64,000 nt of DNA. It comes from Variovorax gossypii (GTDB lineage Bacteria; Pseudomonadota; Gammaproteobacteria; Burkholderiales; Burkholderiaceae_C). Every line of letters begins with the position of its first letter. Position 1 is the stretch's first letter. The position numbers and the translations under genes are program-made. Below are positions 16,100 through 24,303 of this stretch, piece after piece. Below the pieces are notes generated by a model. That model saw nothing but the letters and a program-made list of their open reading frames with translations, ran no database searches and was not told the DNA's origin. The stretch spans positions 186,001-250,000 of the forward strand of contig NZ_RXOE01000009.1 in the NCBI RefSeq assembly GCF_003965815.1. The letters run 5' to 3'.

Positions 16100-17556
16100 C
16101 GCGCATGTCCCACAGCCTGCTCGCCCTGCTCCTGTGCATGGCGGCAGGCGCCGTCGCGGGCGTGTATGCGCCCGCGCTGGGCGACGTTGCGTACACGGCG
16201 GCACAGGTCTACCTGGCGATCGTGAGCATGGCGGCCATTCCGCTGCTGGTGGTGGCGACCTTCTTCGGCCTGCGCCAGACCATGGGGCTGCCCTTTCCGG
16301 GACGGCGCATCGCGATGATCGCGGGCCTCGCGCTGCTGCTGGTGGTGAGCTGCGCGGCCACCGGGCTGGCGCTGGGCTGGGTGAACGCACCGGGCGCGCA
16401 CCTGGACGCCGAAGCGCGCGAGCACCTCGGCGAACTGGTGCAGCGGGCCGGCGACGGCGGCGACATCGAGATGCGCCTGCACGACAGCGGCACGCAGGCC
16501 ACGCCCATCGAGCGCCCGCGCGCCACCGTGGTGCCCGACAACTTCTTCCGCGTGCTGGCCGAGGGCCGCTCGCTGGGCATCCTCTCGTGCGCACTGCTGT
16601 TCGGACTGGCCTTCGCGGCGCTGGCGCGCACGCAGCACGCGGCCCTGAACCACATGTTCGAGGGCATCTACCGCACGCTCGAGCTCATCATCGCGCGCGC
16701 CAACATCCTGCTGCCGGTGGTGGCCTTCGGCATGTCGGCGCATGTGCTTTCGCAGACCGACGCGCTGACCATCCGCGCCATGAGCGGCTTCCTGCTGCAC
16801 TTCGTCGTGCTGGTGGCGCTGCTGGGCGCGCTGGCCATCGCGGTGATCCACCGGCGCGGCAACCAGCCGCTGGCCGAGGTGCTGCAGCACCTGAAGACGC
16901 CGATGCTGGTGAGCCTGATGTCGTCGAGCACCACGGCCAGCATTCCGCACACCATCGAGGCGATGAGTGCGCGCCTGGGCTTCAGCCGGGGCATCGTGGA
17001 ACTGGTGGTGCCCACGGCCTCGGTGTTCCTGCGCGCGGGCTCGGCGCTGTACTACGTGCTGGCGGCGCTCTTCGTGGCGAACCTCTACGACCGCACGCTC
17101 AGCGCGGCCGACATCGGGATGATCGGCACGGGTGCGACCATCGCGGCCTTCGCCTCCGCCGGCAACAGCAGCCTCACCAACGTGGGCTACGCGGGCATCG
17201 TGCTGTCGATGCTGCAACTGCCGATCGAGGCAGCGCTGGCGCTGTTCCTGGCCATCGACCTCATCTGCGAGGGCCCGCGCAACCTGCTGACGCTGCTGGC
17301 CACCTGCGCGCTGATTTCCGTGGTGTCGGCCGGCCTGCCATCGGAGCGCGTGGCCGCTCCGGTCGCCGACGTGGCACCCGCGCAGCCGCTGCGCTTCGTG
17401 CTCACGCGCGGCAACGTCATGCTGCTCACCGGCTGCAGCGTGCTGGCCTCCGTGCTGATCCTGCTGATGGGCATCGCCGTGGGTGCGCGCCAGGCGCAGG
17501 CCTCGGCCATGCAGCACGCCACCGCCGCCGCGGCGAACCCAGGAATTTCGCGATGA
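16087..17556 (+). CDS. Second SLC1-like symporter homologue with C-terminal extra transmembrane tail
   Basis: The product (489 residues from ATG 16087; ATG 16072 would add five) is a paralogue of the carrier at 14077. Family landmarks are LMSSSTTASIP for HP1, TM7 aligned at F314-L315-R316-A317-G318 in place of the NMDG motif, and TM8 with D391, E395, R398 and N399. Sodium ligands are again missing, and the HP2 tip reads AFASAGNSS. After the carrier fold there is an extension of about 50 residues with one more hydrophobic helix (about 437-466) that resembles the small membrane protein at 12761. The gene overlaps the racemase gene at its start and the tssJ-like lipoprotein gene at its end (ATGA), which ties it to the T6SS operon. 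Confidence 0.85.
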   Translation: MGFLTRMSHSLLALLLCMAAGAVAGVYAPALGDVAYTAAQVYLAIVSMAAIPLLVVATFFGLRQTMGLPFPGRRIAMIAGLALLLVVSCAATGLALGWVNAPGAHLDAEAREHLGELVQRAGDGGDIEMRLHDSGTQATPIERPRATVVPDNFFRVLAEGRSLGILSCALLFGLAFAALARTQHAALNHMFEGIYRTLELIIARANILLPVVAFGMSAHVLSQTDALTIRAMSGFLLHFVVLVALLGALAIAVIHRRGNQPLAEVLQHLKTPMLVSLMSSSTTASIPHTIEAMSARLGFSRGIVELVVPTASVFLRAGSALYYVLAALFVANLYDRTLSAADIGMIGTGATIAAFASAGNSSLTNVGYAGIVLSMLQLPIEAALALFLAIDLICEGPRNLLTLLATCALISVVSAGLPSERVAAPVADVAPAQPLRFVLTRGNVMLLTGCSVLASVLILLMGIAVGARQAQASAMQHATAAAANPGISR

Positions 17557-18029
17557 ACCGGACGAAGACATTTCTCAAGTGGATGGCGGCGCTGCTGCTC
17601 GCCTCGCAGCTGGCCGCGTGCGGCAGTCTCTTTCCCAAGGGCACGCGCGTGAGCTGGAACGAGCTCACGCTGTCGGCCGCGCCCGGCGCCAACCAGAACA
17701 GCCCCGTGGCCGTCGACGTGGTGATGGTGCTGGACGACGCCATGCTCGCGCGCGTCACCGAGCTCACCGCCGCCAAGTGGTTCGGCGCGCGCGCCGACCT
17801 GCAGAAGACCTTTCCGCAGAGCCTGTCGTACCTCTCGTGGGAGCTGGTGCCGGGCCAGACGATCCGCGTGCCCGCCAGCGCCATCGGCTCGCCGCGCGTG
17901 GCGGCAGTGCTCGTCTTCGCGAACTACACAACGCCCGGCGCGAACCGCATCCGGGTGGAAGACCTCAAGGGCTCGATCGTGGCCCGCTTCGATGCACAGA
18001 GCTTCGACGTGTCCACCGCGCCACGCTGA
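17553..18029 (+). CDS. tssJ: T6SS outer-membrane lipoprotein, TssJ-like
   Basis: The 158-residue product has a lipoprotein signal with lipobox LAAC (C23) followed by Gly, which predicts outer-membrane sorting. The mature part is about 135 residues, the size of TssJ, and reads as a beta-sandwich with VAVDVVMVLDD, FPQSLSYLSWELVPGQT and VAAVLVFANYT, in line with the TssJ/SciN family that anchors TssM in the outer membrane. Sequence resemblance is weaker than for the other Tss proteins, so the call leans on position directly before tssK-tssL-tssM. Its ATG overlaps the stop of the second carrier gene as ATGA. Confidence 0.7.
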   Translation: MNRTKTFLKWMAALLLASQLAACGSLFPKGTRVSWNELTLSAAPGANQNSPVAVDVVMVLDDAMLARVTELTAAKWFGARADLQKTFPQSLSYLSWELVPGQTIRVPASAIGSPRVAAVLVFANYTTPGANRIRVEDLKGSIVARFDAQSFDVSTAPR

Positions 18030-18088
18030 ACAACACGGATTCCTTCAAGTGAACAAAGAACTTCAATACAGCCGCGCGGGAGAACGCC

Positions 18089-19429
18089 ATGTCTGACCTG
18101 CACCGCGCCGCCCCCATCACCGACCGCGTCGAATGGCACGAAGGCATGCTGCTGTCGCCGCAGCACTTCCAGCAGTTCTCCGCGCGCATGGACTCCCTCG
18201 TCGCCTGGCAGACGCTGGCCGCCGCCCCCTTCAGCTGGGGCGTGCGCCGCCTTGTGTTCGACCAGGGCCTGCTGCCCGCCGGGCTGCTGCGCGTGCTGGC
18301 GCTCGAAGCCATCCTGCCGGATGGCACCGCCGTGGAGTACTCGGCCGCCGAGGCCGTGCACGGCGCTCTCGAGCTGTCGCTCGCACCGCATGCGGAACGG
18401 CTGGCCAACGAGCCGCTGGACATCTACCTCACGCTGCCGGTGACCGGTCCCAACCGGCATCGCGCCGCGACCGTGCGCTTCCGCTCGGTGGCCGGCGCGC
18501 CGGTGGAAGACGCGGTGTCCGACGCCGAGCCGGCGAACATCCCGCGCATGCTGCCCCGCCTCGCGCTCAGCGCCGGCACGGTGCCGCCGGGCACGCACGT
18601 GCACCTGCGCCTGGGCCAGGTGTTCAAGGACAACGAGGTGGTGAAGCTCGGAGACGCGCAGCCGCCGCTGCTGGAGGTGGCGCGCGACAACCCGCTGTGG
18701 ACGGCTGCCTCCGCCCTGCTCGGGCAGCTGCGCGGCAAGGCCGCCTTCGTGGCCAAGCAGACGGCCGTGCCCTCCTCGCGCATCGACGACCGCCTCGCGC
18801 ACCTGGAGCTCAAGGACCGGCTGCGCAGCCTGCTGTCGGGCCTGCCGCATGCGGAGGCCGTGCTGCGCACGCCGCACCTGCATCCGCTGCCGATGTACTG
18901 GTCGCTGTACGCGCTGCTGGCCTCGCTGAGCCTGCTGCGTCCCGGCGGCGTGCCGCCGGTGCCGATGGACTACGACCATGCCGATCCTTCGCGCGTGTTC
19001 CAGCCGCTGCTGCTGGCGCTGCGCGATGCGGTGTCGGAAGTGAGCCAGGAGTACCGCGAGCACAAGTTCGATTTCCGCCAGGGCGCCTTCGAGACCACGC
19101 TGCAGCCGCAATGGGTGGCCGGCGCGCGCATCGTGGTCGGCCTGCGCGGCCAGTCCGACAAGGATCTGCTGGCCTGGATGGACAGCGCCATCGTCGGTTC
19201 GCAGTCGGCCTACCCCTCGCTGCGCGAGCGCCGCGTGCTGGGCGCGGTGCGCCGCTCCATCGAATCGGCCGACGAGCTCGGCCTGCGCCCCGGCTCGGGC
19301 TACCTGCTCTACGCGATCCAGACCAGCGCCGCGCTCACCGTTGCGGGCGAGCTGCTGGTGATCGCGAATGCCAACGAAGGCGCCACCGCCCAGCCGCCGC
19401 AGGAAATCGTCCTGTTCATCAAGGACTGA
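18089..19429 (+). CDS. tssK: T6SS baseplate-to-membrane connector TssK
   Basis: TssK trimers link the baseplate wedges to the TssJLM membrane complex and resemble phage receptor-binding proteins. The 446-residue product has the signature start DRVEWHEGMLLSPQHFQQ, then RLVFDQGLLPAGLLRVL, and later PLPMYWSLYALLA and a C-terminal domain with GSGYLLYAIQT. Length and order are normal. A weak GGGAGAACGCC precedes the ATG at 18089, and tssL follows four bases after the stop. Confidence 0.95.
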   Translation: MSDLHRAAPITDRVEWHEGMLLSPQHFQQFSARMDSLVAWQTLAAAPFSWGVRRLVFDQGLLPAGLLRVLALEAILPDGTAVEYSAAEAVHGALELSLAPHAERLANEPLDIYLTLPVTGPNRHRAATVRFRSVAGAPVEDAVSDAEPANIPRMLPRLALSAGTVPPGTHVHLRLGQVFKDNEVVKLGDAQPPLLEVARDNPLWTAASALLGQLRGKAAFVAKQTAVPSSRIDDRLAHLELKDRLRSLLSGLPHAEAVLRTPHLHPLPMYWSLYALLASLSLLRPGGVPPVPMDYDHADPSRVFQPLLLALRDAVSEVSQEYREHKFDFRQGAFETTLQPQWVAGARIVVGLRGQSDKDLLAWMDSAIVGSQSAYPSLRERRVLGAVRRSIESADELGLRPGSGYLLYAIQTSAALTVAGELLVIANANEGATAQPPQEIVLFIKD

Positions 19430-19433
19430 AGCC

Positions 19434-20195
19434 ATGGCACGCAACCTACCCGAGCTGGCCGTCGACGACCACATCACCCGGCAGTTCCGCGCCTTCTACG
19501 ACGAGATCGTGAAGGCGCGCGACCGCACCGCCGAGTCGCGCGAGACCGACATCGACATGGTGGCGCAGACGCTGGCCCGCCACCTGGAGAACCTGCTGGA
19601 GCTGCAGTCGCTCGAGTCGCGCCGCGAGAGTACGCGCTTCGAGCTCGAGAACGTGGCCGACGCGCGCTACCTCAAGGCCGCGCTGGCCGACGAGATCCTG
19701 CTGCACACGCCGTGGATCGGGCGCGAGCGCTGGACGGCGCACCTGCTGGAGTCGTCGCTGTTCCGCACCAACATCGCGGGCGACCTCGTCTTCAGCCGTA
19801 TCGAGGAGCTGCTGTCGGGTCGCGAACCGTCGAAGCGCGACATCGCGCGGCTTTACCTCTTCGCGCTGGCGCTGGGCTTCCAGGGCAAGTACCGTGGCGG
19901 CGGGGAGGAAGCGCGCCTGCTCGGTTACCGCGAGGAACTGTTCCAGTTCGTCTACCAGCGCCCGGCCGACTTCTCGGGCCGCGACCGCGTGGTGTCCGAG
20001 CGGGCCTATGCGAGCACGCTCTCGCACATCGCGCCGCGCAAGCTGCCCACGCTGAGCCGCTGGACGGTGCTGTTCATGCTGGGCGTCGCCACGCTGCTGG
20101 CGGTGTCGGAGCTGCTGTGGCTGTGGCAGTCGTGGCCGGTGCGGCAGGTGCTGCAGCCGGGCGCGGTCGACGTATCGGGGGCCTACCAGCGATGA
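19434..20195 (+). CDS. tssL: T6SS inner-membrane protein TssL (DotU family, short form)
   Basis: TssL is a tail-anchored inner-membrane protein that binds TssM and TssK. The 253-residue product has a cytoplasmic helical domain of the DotU type (AALADEILLHTPWIG, LYLFALALGFQGKYRG, LGYREELFQFV) and one C-terminal transmembrane helix (about residues 212-235). There is no OmpA-like peptidoglycan-binding extension, so this is the short form. It sits between tssK and tssM as expected. The last third also contains the reading of a short overlapping ORF, which is a shadow. Confidence 0.94.
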   Translation: MARNLPELAVDDHITRQFRAFYDEIVKARDRTAESRETDIDMVAQTLARHLENLLELQSLESRRESTRFELENVADARYLKAALADEILLHTPWIGRERWTAHLLESSLFRTNIAGDLVFSRIEELLSGREPSKRDIARLYLFALALGFQGKYRGGGEEARLLGYREELFQFVYQRPADFSGRDRVVSERAYASTLSHIAPRKLPTLSRWTVLFMLGVATLLAVSELLWLWQSWPVRQVLQPGAVDVSGAYQR

Positions 20196-20235
20196 ACGAC
20201 CTGCACCACCCAAGGAGCATCAGGAGGTCGTCGAC

Positions 20236-23200
20236 ATGCTGACGGACCAGCTCTTCCTCATTTCCATCGCGGTGCTGACGCTGGTGGTGCTGCTCGTGCT
20301 CGGCATGGTGCTGTACTTCGCGGCGCGCCGTTCGCACGCCAAGCCCTCGAGCGACCCGAAGGTCGCGCGCATCCGCTTCGATTCGCTGCGCAGCTCGTTC
20401 CGCCAGGCGGTGGAGCTGATCGAGGGCAACATCGCCTCGCGCGCCGACCGCTACGGCATCCCGTGGATCATGCTGCTCAACGAGGGCGACGACCACCGCC
20501 AGCTGCCCATCGAGCAGTCGGGCGTGGCGAGCGCGCTGAGCACCGAATCGGCCTCGGCCGCGACCACGCAGGGCATCTCGTGGCACTTCTTCGACCGCGG
20601 CGTGGTCATCGACATCCAGGGCGCGTACCTCGGCTCGCCGGACGACGACGACGCATCGGAGAAGCCGTGGGACGAGTTCCTGGGCATGTGCCGGTCGTAC
20701 CGTCCGCAGCGGCCCTTCGACTCGGTGGTCATCACCATTCCGGCGGCGCTGCTGCTCGACGACAGCACCGACGGCCGGCTCGAGCTCTCCAAGCGCGCCA
20801 AGCTCGCGCACCGGCGCCTGTGGCTCGCGCAGAACCGCTTCGCGATGCGCTTCGCGGTGTACGTGCTGGTCACCGGCGCGGAGCACCTCGAGGGCTTCAG
20901 CGCCTTCGCGAGCGCCCTGCCCGAGCCGCTGCGCGCGAGCATGCTGGGCTGGTCGTCGCCCTACGACCTGTCGACCACTTACCAGCCCGCATGGGTCGAC
21001 GAGGCGGTGGGTACCGTGGTGCGTTCGGTGTCCGACGTGTCGGCCGAGCTCTTCGCCACCGGCACCGAGCCGCAGGGTGCCGGCCCGCAACTGCTGCTGC
21101 CCTCGCGCATCGAGGCGCTGCGCAGCCAGCTGCAGCTGTACGTCGACGAGCTGATGCGCCCGAGCGCTTACCACGAGCCCTTCTTCTTCCGCGGCATCTA
21201 CCTGACGGGCGACAGCGGTGAATCGGCGCAGACAGTCGCGGCGATCGACTCGGAACATGACGCCTACGGCCAGAAGGACCTGGAACCCATCGGCGGCGAC
21301 CTGATCGCGCAGCTGATGCGCCAGCCGGCCTTCCTGCGCGACCTGTTCGAGAAGAAGATCTTCCTCGAATACGGCCTCACGCGGCCCTCGCGCACGCAGA
21401 CGCTCACGCGCCCGGTGCTGCACCGCGCGCTGCGCTGGGCGGCGGTGCTCTTCCTCGGCGGCTGGGGCATCGGCCTGATGGTGGCGACCTGGCAGCTGAA
21501 CAGGCACAACGCGACGCTGGTTTCCGCCCTCTCCCAGCTGCAGCACGACGCGCAATACCGCATGCGCGCGCTGCAGCGCGGCGAGACCATTCCCACCGCG
21601 TGGTACCGCAACAAGGCGCTGTCGCTGCTGGCAATGAACGAGCGGCTGCGCACCGACGGCACGTATTCGTTCTTCATGCCTGGCTCCTGGCAGCCCTTCG
21701 ACGACCTGAACGAGCGCGTGATCGAGCGCATCGAGCGCGAGTTCGGCGACATCGCGGTGAGCACGCTGCGGCGCGAGCTGATGGCGCGCGTGAGCCAGCT
21801 CAGCGGCGTGGAGCAGGACGAAGCCACCGGCGAATTCATCACCGGCGCGAGCTGCGGCCTGCCGCCCAGCTTCAAGACCATCGGCGATGCGCCGCGCAAG
21901 AACGGCCTGCTGGTGGAAGACCAGCCCGAGTTCGGCGCGCTGCAGCGCTACCTGGGTTCCGTCGAGCAGCTCGACGCCGCGCTGCAGGCGGTGGAGCGCC
22001 TGCGCCAGCCCTCCACGGGCAATGCCGACGACCTGCGCGTGGCCGTTCGCTACGCACTGGGTGCCGAGCTGCCGGCCGACCTGAGCCGCAATCTGCGCTA
22101 TTTCAGGCAGGCGGCCGAAGGCAATGCGCTGGCCATTCCGCTTGCTCCCGTGCAATCGGCGTTGCGCTGCGCGCTCGACAAGGGCACGGCGCAGCTGGAT
22201 GCACGGCTCTTCGTCAACAACGAACTACTGGTGTCGGAGCAGTCGCTGGCGCGGCTGCTGCCCTCGCTCGCGAGCACCGGCACCTTCGCACGCACCACGG
22301 CCAGCTACCGCGAAGTGATCGCCGCCATCAAGGACCAGGAAGACCTCGTCGCCTCGGGCAAGGGCGGCTGGATGCGCCAGCCGGTGCTGGTGCTGGGCGC
22401 CTCCTACGACCGCACGATCGCGCGCATCGAGCAGAACCGGCTGCTGGGGCTGGAGCCTGCCGACGCCGTGCGCTCGCGCGCGCAGGACGCCTTCCAGAAG
22501 TTCCGCGCCGAGTTCAACCTGCGCTTCGGCGGCTCGCAGCCCGGCCTGGTGTGGCAGGACAAGGAAGGCCGCTTCGCGCTCGCACCCGAGCGCATCGCGC
22601 TGCGCGACGCGCTCACCGCGCTGCTGGCGCAGCCCTTCATGGCCGCCGCGCGCGACCGAGAACTGCCCGGCGCCGGCATGCGCGGCATGGCCGCATGGGA
22701 CCTGCCGAGGCTCGACCAGGCGCTGGCGGTCGGCGACATCCGCAAGCGCTACATGAGCGAAGGCATGCAGGCATTTCCGGCGACGCTGCGCCCCGGCATC
22801 GAGGCCGCGTTGAACGCGCACTTCGCGCAGCTGGTGGTCGACCAGGTCGCGGAGGCCGCCAACGGCATGAGCGACGGGGGCCGCGCTACCGACACGCAGG
22901 CCGCCGCCTACGAGGCCTCGCGCCAGCGCCTCGCCAAGATCCAGGCGCTGCTGTACGAGCTGGGCGCGGGCGCCCGCGCCGAAGATCTGCGCGCGATGAT
23001 CTCGCGCGACGCGCTGCAGCGCCTCGAGGCCGTGGACGAGGCCTTCAACCAGTCGGAGCTGTACGCCATGCGCGGGCGCGACTTCCAGGGCTGGCGCGGC
23101 GAGCGCGGGCCGATGCTGGTAGCCTTCGGCGTCTCGGACGCGGGCTCGCTCGCGGCCTACCTGGGGCAGCAGTTCAACCGCACGGAAGCGCTGGGCAAGC

Positions 23201-24303
23201 TGGCCGACGGGTACATCGCGGCGCTCGACGGCGCGGGCGCCGGCTCGGTGCTCGCGCAGCGCTGGCAGGCCATCAACCGCGACCTGGAGCGCTACAGGCT
23301 GAAGAACCCGAACAGCAGCCTGCTGCTGCTGGAGCAGTTCCTCGGCACGACCGGCGCCGAGATCGACCGCGAGACCTGCGGCGTGAAGCTGGCCGGCAAG
23401 GCGCCGGCCACGCGCATCGGTGACTACTTCGCGGACCGCCACCAGCAGATCTACAGCGCACTGCTCGCGCGCTGCCAGGAACTGCAGTTCGGCGACCAGC
23501 AGGAGCTGTGGACGCAGTTCTCCACCCGCTTCAACCGCTCGCTGGCCGGCCGCCACCCGTTCGGCCCGGCCACCGGCCGCGCCTTCGAGCTGGCGGACCC
23601 GGCGGACGTGAACGACCTGGCCCGCGCCTTCGACCCGCTGGCACGCGCGCTGAAGGAGAACCGAGGCATCGATGCCGGCGGCACGCGCGGCCCCGGCATG
23701 CAGGGCGCGGGCGCGCGCCGCTTCGCCGAGCAGTTCGGCCGCGCGCGCGACTTCCTGCTGCCGCTCTTCCCCACCGAGGACGGTGCCGCGCCGGGCTACG
23801 ACCTGAGCGTGGACTTCCGCGCGAACACCACGGCCGAGATCGAAGGCAGCAAGATCATCGACTGGTCCTTCGAGGTCGGCGACCAGGTGCTCCGGCTGCG
23901 CGACGCGCCGCGCACGCTGCGCTGGGAGTACGGCATGCCGGTGGCGCTGGTGCTGCGCATCGCGAAGGACTCGCCGCTGATGGCGCGCGCCGACCCGCAG
24001 CAGCACGCGCTGATCACCGACGGCCAGACCGTCTCCTTCCGCTTCGCGGACCCGTGGGCGCTGTTCACGCTGGCCCAGCGCCAGCGCGAAGGCGACCCGG
24101 CGCAGCGGCCCGACGGCCGCTCGCAGCTGCTGAAGTTCGAGTTTCCGCTGGTGGCCCAATCGGCCGGCGACGCTGCCCAGGCGCCCGACGGAGGACGCGC
24201 ACGCGTGTTCCTGCGCATCGCCGCCAGCCCCGCCGGCAAGAAGAACGCCCTGATCTGGCCCACCGCTTTCCCCACGCGCGCTCCCGAATGGAACATGCCC
24301 TGA
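20236..24303 (+). CDS. tssM: T6SS inner-membrane protein TssM (IcmF family) without an intact P-loop
   Basis: TssM spans the inner membrane and periplasm and joins TssL to TssJ. The 1355-residue product has a membrane helix near the N-terminus (about residues 5-30), a cytoplasmic GTPase-like domain, a second helix (about 401-421, LFLGGWGIGLMVATW) and a long periplasmic part with the IcmF-related and C-terminal TssM domains. Where active relatives have GxxxxGK[ST], this protein reads NEGDDHRQLP (about 81-90), and the usual VIDTAG region reads VIDIQG, so nucleotide binding is doubtful. Only one N-terminal helix is evident rather than the usual pair. AGGAGG lies eight bases before the ATG. Confidence 0.95.
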   Translation: MLTDQLFLISIAVLTLVVLLVLGMVLYFAARRSHAKPSSDPKVARIRFDSLRSSFRQAVELIEGNIASRADRYGIPWIMLLNEGDDHRQLPIEQSGVASALSTESASAATTQGISWHFFDRGVVIDIQGAYLGSPDDDDASEKPWDEFLGMCRSYRPQRPFDSVVITIPAALLLDDSTDGRLELSKRAKLAHRRLWLAQNRFAMRFAVYVLVTGAEHLEGFSAFASALPEPLRASMLGWSSPYDLSTTYQPAWVDEAVGTVVRSVSDVSAELFATGTEPQGAGPQLLLPSRIEALRSQLQLYVDELMRPSAYHEPFFFRGIYLTGDSGESAQTVAAIDSEHDAYGQKDLEPIGGDLIAQLMRQPAFLRDLFEKKIFLEYGLTRPSRTQTLTRPVLHRALRWAAVLFLGGWGIGLMVATWQLNRHNATLVSALSQLQHDAQYRMRALQRGETIPTAWYRNKALSLLAMNERLRTDGTYSFFMPGSWQPFDDLNERVIERIEREFGDIAVSTLRRELMARVSQLSGVEQDEATGEFITGASCGLPPSFKTIGDAPRKNGLLVEDQPEFGALQRYLGSVEQLDAALQAVERLRQPSTGNADDLRVAVRYALGAELPADLSRNLRYFRQAAEGNALAIPLAPVQSALRCALDKGTAQLDARLFVNNELLVSEQSLARLLPSLASTGTFARTTASYREVIAAIKDQEDLVASGKGGWMRQPVLVLGASYDRTIARIEQNRLLGLEPADAVRSRAQDAFQKFRAEFNLRFGGSQPGLVWQDKEGRFALAPERIALRDALTALLAQPFMAAARDRELPGAGMRGMAAWDLPRLDQALAVGDIRKRYMSEGMQAFPATLRPGIEAALNAHFAQLVVDQVAEAANGMSDGGRATDTQAAAYEASRQRLAKIQALLYELGAGARAEDLRAMISRDALQRLEAVDEAFNQSELYAMRGRDFQGWRGERGPMLVAFGVSDAGSLAAYLGQQFNRTEALGKLADGYIAALDGAGAGSVLAQRWQAINRDLERYRLKNPNSSLLLLEQFLGTTGAEIDRETCGVKLAGKAPATRIGDYFADRHQQIYSALLARCQELQFGDQQELWTQFSTRFNRSLAGRHPFGPATGRAFELADPADVNDLARAFDPLARALKENRGIDAGGTRGPGMQGAGARRFAEQFGRARDFLLPLFPTEDGAAPGYDLSVDFRANTTAEIEGSKIIDWSFEVGDQVLRLRDAPRTLRWEYGMPVALVLRIAKDSPLMARADPQQHALITDGQTVSFRFADPWALFTLAQRQREGDPAQRPDGRSQLLKFEFPLVAQSAGDAAQAPDGGRARVFLRIAASPAGKKNALIWPTAFPTRAPEWNMP

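Noticed and set aside
14077..17556. Recent horizontal insertion of the amino-acid module into the T6SS locus
   Set aside because: Codon use and base composition look the same as the flanking tss genes, there are no mobile-element remnants, and the genes overlap their T6SS neighbours, so the arrangement appears old.
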